A stretch of DNA of 64,000 nt from Chryseosolibacter sp049791675 (GTDB lineage Bacteria > Bacteroidota > Bacteroidia > Cytophagales > Cyclobacteriaceae), in the NCBI GenBank assembly GCA_049791675.1, contig JBARAD010000204.1, forward strand, positions 51,542 to 115,541, written 5' to 3'. Position 1 is the stretch's first letter. Each line of letters starts with the position of its first letter. Below are positions 24,656 to 32,927 of this stretch, one piece after another. The notes under the pieces were generated by a model, which saw only the letters and a program-made list of their open reading frames with translations, was not told where the DNA came from and searched no databases. The translations under genes and the position numbers were made by a program.

Positions 24656-25980
24656 TGAAGCGGTTCATTCAGACCATACGGAACATTTTTTCGATCGAAG
24701 ATCTCCGGGTCCGCATCCTGAATACCATCGGATTTCTGATCATCTTCCGCTTAGGATCTTTCATAGTCCTTCCCGGCATTGATCCGAATCACCCGAGTTT
24801 ATCAGGGGCAGGGGCCACCGAAGGTATCTTTGGCTTGTTGAATACATTCCTGGGAGGATCTTTCAGCCGCGCATCCATTTTTGCGCTGGGTATCATGCCG
24901 TACATTTCGGCTTCGATCATTGTCCAGCTCCTGACTTTTGCAGTTCCGTATTTTCAGAAGCTTCAGAAAGAAGGCGACTCCGGTCGCAAGCGGTTAAATC
25001 AGATTACCCGCGTGCTGACCATCGTGATCACCGGCTTCCAGTCTTATGCTTATCTCCGCGGCACCATTGATGCCGGGGCAATCATTCAACCGGGATTTTT
25101 CTTTTACCTCTCATCGATCACGATCCTTGTCGCAGGAACCATGTTCTGTATGTGGCTGGGTGAGCGCATCACCGATAAAGGTATTGGAAATGGTATTTCG
25201 GTATTGATCATGATTGGTATCATCTCCAGGTTGCCGCTCGCGCTATACGAGGAGGCTGTATACAACCGTGGAATGAGTGGCGCCCTTTTGTTCATCATTG
25301 AATTGATTGTTCTGTTTGCGATCGTGATGGCGGTCATTATGCTGACACAGGCGACGAGAAGAATTCCGATTCAATATGCGAAGCAGGTCATCGGAAATAA
25401 GCTCTACGGCGGGAAGCGCGATTTCATTCCGCTGAAAATGAATTCAGCAGGGGTAATGCCGATCATTTTCGCACAGGCGCTGATGTTCATTCCGGTGTTG
25501 CTGGCAGGTCTCTGGAGAGATTCGGATGTTGCCGCCTATGTCGGTTCGACTTTTTCGGACCCTTATTCCTGGCAGTACAACACATTGTTTGGCCTCATGA
25601 TCCTGATCTTCACGTTCTTTTATACGGCGATCACGATCAATGCCAATGATATTGCGGACAACCTGAAGAGAAACGGCGGATTTATTCCCGGTGTCAAACC
25701 CGGAAAGCAGACATCTGAATTTATCGATACGGTATTATCAAGAATTACTTTGCCGGGCGCGTTATTCCTGGTGCTTGTTGCCATCCTCCCTGCATTTGCA
25801 GTGATGCTGGGCGTAGGCCAGAACTTCGCTCAGTTCTACGGTGGCACTTCGTTGCTGATCATGGTAGGGGTTATCCTCGACACGCTTCAGCAAATCGAAA
25901 GCTATCTTTTGATGAGACATTACGAAGGCATGATGAAGTCAGGCAGAGTAAAAGGACGTTCTCAATTTGCTGCGGCTTAA
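24655..25980 (+). CDS. secY: Preprotein translocase subunit SecY
   Basis: Ten-helix channel protein of the Sec translocon (441 residues). Seen: SIEDLRVRILNTIGFLII at the first helix, LGIMPYISASIIVQLL at helix 2, cytosolic loops with RRIPIQYAKQ and the C-terminal MMKSGRVKGR. Normal place for secY between rplO and map. Confidence 0.97.
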   Translation: MKRFIQTIRNIFSIEDLRVRILNTIGFLIIFRLGSFIVLPGIDPNHPSLSGAGATEGIFGLLNTFLGGSFSRASIFALGIMPYISASIIVQLLTFAVPYFQKLQKEGDSGRKRLNQITRVLTIVITGFQSYAYLRGTIDAGAIIQPGFFFYLSSITILVAGTMFCMWLGERITDKGIGNGISVLIMIGIISRLPLALYEEAVYNRGMSGALLFIIELIVLFAIVMAVIMLTQATRRIPIQYAKQVIGNKLYGGKRDFIPLKMNSAGVMPIIFAQALMFIPVLLAGLWRDSDVAAYVGSTFSDPYSWQYNTLFGLMILIFTFFYTAITINANDIADNLKRNGGFIPGVKPGKQTSEFIDTVLSRITLPGALFLVLVAILPAFAVMLGVGQNFAQFYGGTSLLIMVGVILDTLQQIESYLLMRHYEGMMKSGRVKGRSQFAAA

Positions 25981-25987
25981 AGGCTGA

Positions 25988-26800
25988 ATGGTAAACTTAA
26001 AAACGGAAGAGGAATTAGCCCTGATTCGTGAGAGTGCCCAGATCCTGGGAAAAGCTCACGGAGAGGTGGCCAAACTGGTAAAGCCAGGAGTAAAGACCTC
26101 AGCCCTTGACAAGGTAGCCGAAGAGTTCATCAGGGATTACGGCGCGACGCCTTCGTTCAAGAACTATAATGGGTTTCCGGGCTCATTGTGCATATCGGTG
26201 AATGATGTGGTTGTACATGGTATCCCGGGAAAGTACGAACTGCGTGAAAAGGATATCATCTCCGTTGACTGCGGAGTATACTATAAAGGTTATCACAGTG
26301 ATTCTGCTTATACCTATCCTCTGGAGGGTGTGAATCAGGAAGTACTGCTACTGCTGGAACGAACCTATGAATCGCTTTACCGGGCGATTGCACAGGCAAA
26401 AGCAGGGAACAGGATCGGTGACGTTGCCTACGCTGTCCAGAGTTATGTTGAAAGCTTTGGTTATGGTGTGGTTCGGGAGCTGGTTGGACATGGAGTCGGA
26501 AAAAAACTTCATGAAGAGCCTGAAGTTCCGAATTACGGGAAGCGTGGGAAAGGCGTGAAGATCGTTCCGGGGATGGTATTCGCCATTGAGCCGATGATCA
26601 ACATGGGCACCAAGAGCGTGGTGCAGGAAAGTGATGGATGGACCATCCGGACAGCGGATAAGAAACCTTCCGCCCATTTTGAACATATGGTGGCCGTGCA
26701 TGCCGACAGAACTGAAATATTGACAACGCACGAGTATATAGAAAATAATTACAGCTATAAGTGGCGAAACAAAAGTCAATTGAGCAAGATGGAACAATAA
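25988..26800 (+). CDS. map: Methionine aminopeptidase, type I
   Basis: Removes the initiator Met from nascent proteins. Seen: SLCISVNDVVVHGIP, the metal ligands in ISVDCGVYYKGYHSDSAYT (two Asp), GHGVGKKLHEEPEVPNYG (His), AIEPMI (Glu) and the C-terminal Glu region. 270 residues, normal. Its last 40 nt overlap infA. Confidence 0.96.
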   Translation: MVNLKTEEELALIRESAQILGKAHGEVAKLVKPGVKTSALDKVAEEFIRDYGATPSFKNYNGFPGSLCISVNDVVVHGIPGKYELREKDIISVDCGVYYKGYHSDSAYTYPLEGVNQEVLLLLERTYESLYRAIAQAKAGNRIGDVAYAVQSYVESFGYGVVRELVGHGVGKKLHEEPEVPNYGKRGKGVKIVPGMVFAIEPMINMGTKSVVQESDGWTIRTADKKPSAHFEHMVAVHADRTEILTTHEYIENNYSYKWRNKSQLSKMEQ

Positions 26801-26979
26801 GCGAGGCATTGTCGAATGCAATGTTTCGTGTTCAGTTAGAAAATGGCCATGAGGTATTGGCCCATATTTCCGGTAAGATGCGCATGAATTACATCCGTAT
26901 TTTGCCCGGCGACAGAGTACGTTTGGAGATGTCGCCCTATGATTTGACAAAAGGGAGAATTGTATTCAGATACAAATAG
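26761..26979 (+). CDS. infA: Translation initiation factor IF-1
   Basis: 72 residues, OB-fold; core motif NGHEVLAHISGKMRMNYIRI and C-terminal SPYDLTKGRI. The GTG at 26761 is chosen because it gives the canonical N-terminus (M)AKQKSIEQDG; no in-frame ATG precedes the conserved part. This start lies inside map, a 40-nt overlap in another frame, so IF-1 synthesis probably depends on translation of map. Confidence 0.95.
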   Translation: MAKQKSIEQDGTISEALSNAMFRVQLENGHEVLAHISGKMRMNYIRILPGDRVRLEMSPYDLTKGRIVFRYK

Positions 26980-26984
26980 AAAAA

Positions 26985-27101
26985 ATGAAAGTTAAAGCAT
27001 CCATTAAGAAGCGCAGCGCTGATTGCAAGATCATCAGACGCAAAGGCAAATTGTTTGTGATTAACAAAAAGAATCCGAGGTATAAACAAAGACAAGGGTA
27101 A
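26985..27101 (+). CDS. rpmJ: 50S ribosomal protein L36, zinc-free form
   Basis: 38 codons: MKVKASIKKRSADCKIIRRK start and NKKNPRYKQRQG end. Only one Cys remains of the usual CxxC...C...H zinc site, so it is the C-minus form. Lies 5 nt after infA, the standard place. Confidence 0.95.
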   Translation: MKVKASIKKRSADCKIIRRKGKLFVINKKNPRYKQRQG

Positions 27102-27106
27102 CAATT

Positions 27107-27487
27107 ATGGCACGTATTGCTGGTGTAGATATTCCTGATAATAAGCGAGGCGAAATCGCCCTCACCTATATTTTTGGATTGGGCCGCAGGTCCGCACAAA
27201 AAATCCTTACCGAAGCCGGAGTGAATCTGGACAAGAAGGTTAAGGAATGGAATGACGAAGAATCAAATGCGATCAGGGCTATCATCGCGGAGAAATTCCG
27301 TATTGAGGGTGTTCTGAAATCAGAGATCCAGTTGAGCATTAAGCGTCTCATGGACATCGGGTGTTACCGTGGATTACGTCATCGCAAGGGCTTGCCCGTT
27401 CGCGGTCAGACTACGAAGAACAACGCCCGTACGCGGAAAGGTAAGCGTAAGACTGTCGCCAACAAGAAGAAGGCAACGAAAGGTTAA
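27107..27487 (+). CDS. rpsM: 30S ribosomal protein S13
   Basis: S13 of 126 residues: MARIAGVDIPDNKRGEIALTYIFGLGR start and RHRKGLPVRGQTTKNNARTRKG end (parts quoted: GLPVRGQ, NARTRKG). Contacts P-site tRNA and S19. Confidence 0.97.
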   Translation: MARIAGVDIPDNKRGEIALTYIFGLGRRSAQKILTEAGVNLDKKVKEWNDEESNAIRAIIAEKFRIEGVLKSEIQLSIKRLMDIGCYRGLRHRKGLPVRGQTTKNNARTRKGKRKTVANKKKATKG

Positions 27488-27514
27488 TTAATTAAATAAT
27501 AAATATTCTCATTA

Positions 27515-27913
27515 ATGGCTACTGCTGAAAAGAGAAAAGATAAGGCGAAAAAGAGAGTCGTAACGGTGGAGGCTGTAGGTGAAGCCCACATCAAGGCTAC
27601 TTTTAATAACATCATCATCGCCATCACCAACATGAACGGCCAGGTGGTTTCCTGGGCGTCTGCCGGTAAGATGGGATTCAAAGGTTCAAAGAAGAACACT
27701 CCTTATGCCGCCCAAATGGCAGCGCAGGATTGCGCCTCCAAGGCTTATGAACTGGGTCTGCGGAAAGTGGAAGTGTTTGTAAAGGGTCCTGGTGCGGGTC
27801 GTGAATCTGCCATCCGTACCATTCAGGGCGCGGGTATCGAAGTAACCGCGATCCGTGATGTTACGCCGCTTCCGCACAACGGATGCAGGCCCCCGAAAAG
27901 AAGAAGAGTTTAA
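27515..27913 (+). CDS. rpsK: 30S ribosomal protein S11
   Basis: S11 of 132 residues with GEAHIKATFNNIIIAITN and the PLPHNGCRPPKRRRV C-terminus. Platform protein near the mRNA exit. Confidence 0.97.
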   Translation: MATAEKRKDKAKKRVVTVEAVGEAHIKATFNNIIIAITNMNGQVVSWASAGKMGFKGSKKNTPYAAQMAAQDCASKAYELGLRKVEVFVKGPGAGRESAIRTIQGAGIEVTAIRDVTPLPHNGCRPPKRRRV

Positions 27914-27938
27914 AAATTGAATTTATTCCAGGTTAATC

Positions 27939-28544
27939 ATGGCAAGATATACAGGCCCTAAGGTCAGAATTTCAAGAAGATTTAACGAGCCTATTCTAGG
28001 TGATAATAAAGCCTTGCAGAAGAAGAACTACGCCCCTGGTCAGCACGGACGTGGTAAGAAGCGCAAGCAATCTGAATATGCTACGCAGCTTTACGAAAAG
28101 CAGAAAGCTAAATACATCTACGGTTTGCTGGAGAGGCAATTTGCCAAATTGTTCAGCGAAGCGTCCCGCAAGAAAGGGGTTACTGGTGAAACGTTGCTTC
28201 AGCTTCTTGAAGCGCGCCTTGACAATACTGTTTACCGCCTTGGCATTGCGCCCACCAGAAGAGCAGCACGCCAGCTGGTATTGCACAAGCATATTTCAGT
28301 AAACGGAGAGATCGTCAACATCTCCTCCTATACACTGAAGCCCGGTGACATCGTTGCTGTCCGTGAGCGCTCCAAGAGCCTCGAAGTAATCGGCAACAGC
28401 CTTGCCATGCAGGGAGCCAGAAAATACAATTGGTTGGAATGGGATAACAACGAGATGGCGGGTAAGATGGTGAATGTCCCCCTTCGCGCAGATATACCTG
28501 AAAACATAAACGAGCAGCTCATTGTTGAATTGTATTCTAAGTAA
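27939..28544 (+). CDS. rpsD: 30S ribosomal protein S4
   Basis: S4 of 201 residues: MARYTGPKVRISRRF start, S4 RNA-binding domain RRAARQLVLHKHISVNG and the PLRADIPENINEQLIVELYSK C-terminus (parts). No zinc cysteines. Nucleates 30S assembly. Confidence 0.97.
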   Translation: MARYTGPKVRISRRFNEPILGDNKALQKKNYAPGQHGRGKKRKQSEYATQLYEKQKAKYIYGLLERQFAKLFSEASRKKGVTGETLLQLLEARLDNTVYRLGIAPTRRAARQLVLHKHISVNGEIVNISSYTLKPGDIVAVRERSKSLEVIGNSLAMQGARKYNWLEWDNNEMAGKMVNVPLRADIPENINEQLIVELYSK

Positions 28545-28568
28545 TTTTAACAGTTAATCCACAACACT

Positions 28569-29558
28569 ATGTCAATATTAGCATTTCAAATGCCAGAGAA
28601 GGTGGTAATGGAAAAGTCTGATGATTTTCACGGACTTTTTACTTTCAAACCGCTGGAAAAAGGATACGGTGTTACGATCGGTAACGCGCTGAGACGGATT
28701 CTTCTTTCCTCTTTGGAAGGTTATGCCATTACCGGAATTAAAATTCCCGGAGTGCTTCATGAATTCTCTACTATTGAGGGAGTTGTTGAAGACGTAGCCG
28801 AGATTATCCTTAACCTGAAAATGGTTAGGTTCCGGAAAGTGGCAGACTCATTTGAAAGCAAAATTACCGTCTCAATAAAAAAACAGAAGCAATTTAAGGC
28901 AGGTGATATCACCCGTTTTACTTCTGCTTTCGAGATCCTTAACCCGGATCACGTTATCTGCAACCTGGATGAATCAGCGCACATCGAAGTCGAACTGACC
29001 CTTGAAAAGGGCCGGGGATACCTTCCTGCAGAAGAAAACAAACCTGCTGAACAGGTCTTCGGTTTTATTCCGATCGACGCGATCTTCACTCCGGTGAAGA
29101 ACGTGAAATACAGCGTGGAAAACACCCGCGTTGAACAAAAGACCGACTATGAGAAACTGGTGGTTGATATTGAAACTGACGGATCCATTCACCCTGAAAA
29201 AGCACTCGAAGGCGCTGCTCATATCCTGATCCAGCACTTCAGATTGTTCTCTGATAAATCAATTGAACTCGAAACTGGCAAAGATGCCGAGATCGAGCAG
29301 GTGGATGAGGAAATGCTTCACATGCGCAAGCTGCTGAAGACTCCCCTTCATGACCTTGATCTATCCGTGCGGGCCTACAACTGCCTCAAGGCTGCCGATG
29401 TAAAAACGTTGGGAGACCTGGTTGAACTCGAGATCTCCGACATGATGAAATTCCGGAACTTCGGGAAAAAATCACTGGCCGAACTGGAGCAACTGGTGGC
29501 TGAAAAGAACCTGACCTTTGGTATGGACCTCACTAAGTATAAACTCGACGAAGATTAA
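28569..29558 (+). CDS. rpoA: RNA polymerase alpha subunit
   Basis: 329 residues: N-terminal dimerisation domain (GYGVTIGNALRRILLSSLEG) and C-terminal domain with helix-hairpin-helix (LDLSVRAYNCLKAADVKTLGDL) for promoter UP-element and activator contacts. Normal length. Confidence 0.97.
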   Translation: MSILAFQMPEKVVMEKSDDFHGLFTFKPLEKGYGVTIGNALRRILLSSLEGYAITGIKIPGVLHEFSTIEGVVEDVAEIILNLKMVRFRKVADSFESKITVSIKKQKQFKAGDITRFTSAFEILNPDHVICNLDESAHIEVELTLEKGRGYLPAEENKPAEQVFGFIPIDAIFTPVKNVKYSVENTRVEQKTDYEKLVVDIETDGSIHPEKALEGAAHILIQHFRLFSDKSIELETGKDAEIEQVDEEMLHMRKLLKTPLHDLDLSVRAYNCLKAADVKTLGDLVELEISDMMKFRNFGKKSLAELEQLVAEKNLTFGMDLTKYKLDED

Positions 29559-29564
29559 GATAAA

Positions 29565-30137
29565 ATGAGACACGGTAAGAAGATAAATCATTTAGGCAGG
29601 AAATCAGCTCACAGACAGGCTCTGCTTTCCAACCTGGCGTCTTCCCTTATTATCAATAAGCGAATTTCCACTACGGTAGCGAAAGCGAAGGCCCTCAGAA
29701 AGTATGTAGAGCCCTTGTTGACAAAATCAAAGGAAGATACGACGCATTCCCGCAGGACGGCTTTTTCCTACCTGCAGAATAAGGAGTCTGTTCAGACGCT
29801 GTTTGGAGAAATAGCATCCAAGATTGCCGATCGTCCAGGCGGATACACGCGCATCATTAAACTGGCGGATACACGCCTCGGTGATAATGCAGAAATGTGT
29901 TTTATTGAGCTGGTCGACTTCAACACGCTCTACACGAAGGAAGGCGCTGCGAAGAAGACGAAGACCCGCAGGGGCCGCAGAACCAAGAAGGAAGAAGGCG
30001 AAGCAACTGATGAGGCAGGCGTAGCAGAAGCTTCTGCAGACGAGCCTAAGGCGGAAAAGAAAACCAAAAAAGCGGCAAGCGATAAGCCTGCTGCAGAAAA
30101 GAAGAAGCCGGCTGCAAAGAAAAAAGACAAAGAATAG
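29565..30137 (+). CDS. rplQ: 50S ribosomal protein L17, with lysine/alanine-rich tail
   Basis: L17 core over the first about 125 residues (MRHGKKINHLGRKSAHRQAL, RLGDNAEMCFIELVDF). The protein runs to 190 residues: a low-complexity tail of about 60 residues rich in Lys, Ala and Glu follows, resembling a histone-H1-like or nucleolin-like basic tail. Last gene of the cluster. Confidence 0.96.
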   Translation: MRHGKKINHLGRKSAHRQALLSNLASSLIINKRISTTVAKAKALRKYVEPLLTKSKEDTTHSRRTAFSYLQNKESVQTLFGEIASKIADRPGGYTRIIKLADTRLGDNAEMCFIELVDFNTLYTKEGAAKKTKTRRGRRTKKEEGEATDEAGVAEASADEPKAEKKTKKAASDKPAAEKKKPAAKKKDKE

Positions 30138-30158
30138 TGCTTCTGATTCATAATATTG

Positions 30159-30195
30159 AAAAGGGATTGAATTCATATTCAATCCCTTTTTTATG
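30159..30195 (+). terminator. Terminator of the ribosomal cluster
   Basis: AAAAGGGATTGAAT (30159-30172) pairs perfectly with ATTCAATCCCTTTT (30177-30190) over 14 bp with a 4-nt loop and runs into T residues. A strong intrinsic terminator 21 nt after rplQ. Confidence 0.92.
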
Positions 30196-30299
30196 ATCAA
30201 ACGTTGCCGGTTTTGAACTGAACGGTAACTTTGCTCCGCAAGACCGGAATTCGGAATCAGACGGCATCAATTTTATAACTTAGACAACTAATATCGCTC

Positions 30300-31403
30300 A
30301 TGAAGACGCAAAAAGCTTATCTCCTGTTAGAAGATGGTTTGCTCGTGGAAGGGACCGCCATTGGCAAGATTGGCACCTCGGGGGGCGAAATCTGTTTTAA
30401 TACCGGAATGACAGGCTACCAGGAAATTTACACGGATCCGTCGTATTACGGACAGATCATTGTCAATACTACGGCGCATATCGGGAATTATGGAGCCCTT
30501 GACCAGGAGCAGGAATCCTCAGCGACAAAGATCGCCGGTGTTGTTGTCAATGATTTTGCTGATCAATATAGCCGTAAAGAAGCCAAGGAGAGCCTTCAGC
30601 AGTACCTTGAGCGCAATGGAGTGGTAGGTATCTCCGATGTTGATACCCGCATGCTCGTGCGTTACATACGAAACAAAGGGGCAATGAATGCACTCATCTC
30701 ATCAACGCTTACACCTGATGAGATGAAAAAGGAAATCAAGAAAGTGCCTTCAATGAATGGCCTGGAGCTTGCCTCCATCGTGAGCACCCGTGAGCCATAT
30801 TTTATAGGTGATCCTGCTGCGCGTTTCAAAGTGGCAGCCCTGGATCTTGGAATAAAGATCAACATCCTGAGAAACCTGGCAGCCCGCGGATGCTACATTA
30901 AAGTGTTTCCCGCCAAAACTCCCCATCACGAAATGGCGGCGTGGAATCCCGATGGATATTTTATTTCCAATGGCCCCGGCGATCCGGCGGTAATGGACTA
31001 TGCTGTCAAAACTGTGAAAGATGCTGTCTCTTCAGATCGACCGGTTTTTGGAATTTGCCTCGGACATCAGCTGCTCGCGCTCTCTTGCGGATTGTCGACC
31101 TATAAAATGCACCACGGTCATCGCGGGTTAAACCACCCTGTGAAGAATCTGGTTTCAGGAAGGGGTGAGATGACTTCCCAGAACCATGGCTTCGTTGTCA
31201 ACGAAAAAGAGATCAACAAGAATCCTGACGTAGAGGTTACGCACGTTCATCTCAATGATAATACCATCATGGGTATTCGCCTGAAAAACAGGAAAGCTTT
31301 CTCCGTACAGTATCACCCCGAAGCGTCACCGGGTCCCCATGATTCGAACTATCTGTTTGATGACTTTGTGGCGATGATGAAGGCTGACGGAAAAGGGAAG
31401 TGA
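30300..31403 (+). CDS. carA: Carbamoyl phosphate synthase small subunit
   Basis: Glutamine amidotransferase subunit that supplies ammonia to CarB for arginine and pyrimidine synthesis. Seen: N-terminal CPSase domain (GETxF-type start LVEGTAIG, FNTGMTGYQEIYTDPSY), the class I GATase nucleophile GICLGHQLLAL and the His/Glu pair in QYHPEASPGPHDS. 367 residues, normal. carB is not in the window; eno follows instead. Confidence 0.95.
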   Translation: MKTQKAYLLLEDGLLVEGTAIGKIGTSGGEICFNTGMTGYQEIYTDPSYYGQIIVNTTAHIGNYGALDQEQESSATKIAGVVVNDFADQYSRKEAKESLQQYLERNGVVGISDVDTRMLVRYIRNKGAMNALISSTLTPDEMKKEIKKVPSMNGLELASIVSTREPYFIGDPAARFKVAALDLGIKINILRNLAARGCYIKVFPAKTPHHEMAAWNPDGYFISNGPGDPAVMDYAVKTVKDAVSSDRPVFGICLGHQLLALSCGLSTYKMHHGHRGLNHPVKNLVSGRGEMTSQNHGFVVNEKEINKNPDVEVTHVHLNDNTIMGIRLKNRKAFSVQYHPEASPGPHDSNYLFDDFVAMMKADGKGK

Positions 31404-31492
31404 GTGCGGTCCACCGACCACAGTCCACAAACCACGGTCTATGCGGAGCTGGCCTAAAATGAAGAACTAAGAACCAATAACCAAACAAGCAA
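31404..31492. repeat. Dispersed short-word repeat between carA and eno
   Basis: Holds a stretch of alternating CCAC/GACC words (31409-31440) whose reverse complement shares GTGGACTGTGG with the gap before lysS (47341-47372). Both lie in intergenic space. Confidence 0.4.
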
Positions 31493-32770
31493 ATGAGTCT
31501 AATCGAAAGTATTCACGCCCGTCAGATCCTGGATAGTCGGGGCAATCCAACAGTAGAAGTGGATGTAGTTACTGAAAGCGGCGCTTTCGGTCGTGCGGCG
31601 GTTCCCTCCGGAGCCTCTACAGGAACACACGAGGCTGTAGAACTTCGAGATGGTGACAAGAAGAAATTCATGGGCAAGGGCGTGCAGCAGGCCGTTGATA
31701 ATGTTAACTCAAGAATTGCTGAAGAGATCGTGGGGTTCTCTGTATATGACCAGAACCTTATCGACAAGATCATGATCGAACTCGATGGTACTTCCAATAA
31801 AGGCAGCCTTGGTGCGAATGCTATCCTCGGAACATCGCTTGCCGTGGCGAAAGCCGGCGCCATGGAGTCAGGATTATCCCTCTATCGCTATATCGGCGGT
31901 GTTAATGCCAATACGCTGCCTGTACCGATGATGAATATTTTGAATGGTGGCAGTCACGCTGACAATAAGATCGATTTTCAGGAATTTATGGTAATGCCTG
32001 TGAAGGCAGATACTTTTTCAGAATCACTCCGGATGGGAACCGAGATCTTTCACCACCTGAAAAAAGTATTGCACGATAAAGGATTGTCTACCAACGTAGG
32101 CGATGAAGGTGGTTTTGCACCGAATATTGCCTCCAATGAAGAGGCAATCGAAGTGGTGTTGATGGCCATCGAAAAAGCAGGCTTCAAACCCGGTGAAGAC
32201 GTTTTCGTCGCCATGGATGCAGCAAGCTCTGAGTTCTACGATGCAAAGAGCAACTCCTACATCTTTAAGAAATCAGACGGCAAAAAATTAAGCTCCGCCG
32301 AGATGGTCGATTACTGGGCTTCATGGGCGAAGAAATATCCGATCATCTCTATTGAAGATGGTATGGCTGAAGATGACTGGACCGGATGGAAGGGACTGAC
32401 CGACAAGATCGGATCCAAAGTGCAATTGGTTGGCGATGATTTGTTTGTTACAAACGTTACCCGCTTGCAGGATGGGATCAACAAGGGTGTGGCGAACTCT
32501 ATCCTGGTGAAGGTGAACCAGATCGGCTCGCTTACAGAAACGATCAACGCCGTAAATCTGGCCAAACGCAATGCTTATAAAAGCGTGATGTCTCATCGTT
32601 CAGGTGAAACAGAAGACAGCACCATCGCTGACCTGGCCGTAGCGTTGAATACCGGACAAATCAAAACAGGTTCTGCTTCCCGTTCTGACCGGATGGCGAA
32701 GTACAACCAGCTCATCCGTATTGAGGAAGAGCTCGGCGAAGTTGCTTATTTCCCCGGAAGGGCATTTTAA
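31493..32770 (+). CDS. eno: Enolase
   Basis: 2-phosphoglycerate dehydratase of glycolysis. Seen: ARQILDSRGNPTVEVDV start, GDEGGFAPN, the metal ligands in AMDAASSEFY, SIEDGMAEDD and VGDDLFVTN, catalytic Lys region ILVKVNQIGS, and the SHRSGETEDSTIADLAV signature. 425 residues, normal. Confidence 0.97.
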   Translation: MSLIESIHARQILDSRGNPTVEVDVVTESGAFGRAAVPSGASTGTHEAVELRDGDKKKFMGKGVQQAVDNVNSRIAEEIVGFSVYDQNLIDKIMIELDGTSNKGSLGANAILGTSLAVAKAGAMESGLSLYRYIGGVNANTLPVPMMNILNGGSHADNKIDFQEFMVMPVKADTFSESLRMGTEIFHHLKKVLHDKGLSTNVGDEGGFAPNIASNEEAIEVVLMAIEKAGFKPGEDVFVAMDAASSEFYDAKSNSYIFKKSDGKKLSSAEMVDYWASWAKKYPIISIEDGMAEDDWTGWKGLTDKIGSKVQLVGDDLFVTNVTRLQDGINKGVANSILVKVNQIGSLTETINAVNLAKRNAYKSVMSHRSGETEDSTIADLAVALNTGQIKTGSASRSDRMAKYNQLIRIEEELGEVAYFPGRAF

Positions 32771-32780
32771 GGTCTAAAGG

Positions 32781-32857
32781 CAGGCTTGAATGCAGGTTTA
32801 AGGACAGGTTTAAATGCAGGTTTAGATGTTCTTACCTGCATTTAAACCTGTCTTTTT
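32781..32857 (+). terminator. Terminator of eno with a duplicated left arm
   Basis: GACAGGTTTAAATGCAGGT (32803-32821) and its exact complement (32834-32852) form a 19-bp stem with a 12-nt loop, followed by TTTTT. The 20-nt left-arm segment 32805-32824 has a near copy directly upstream (32781-32800, two differences), so the right arm could pair with either. Confidence 0.85.
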
Positions 32858-32927
32858 GCTTGAAATCAGAGATGACTTCCTGCCATTCGGTGAGGAGTGT
32901 TTTTAATTTCACGTTTCGTGTATTAAA

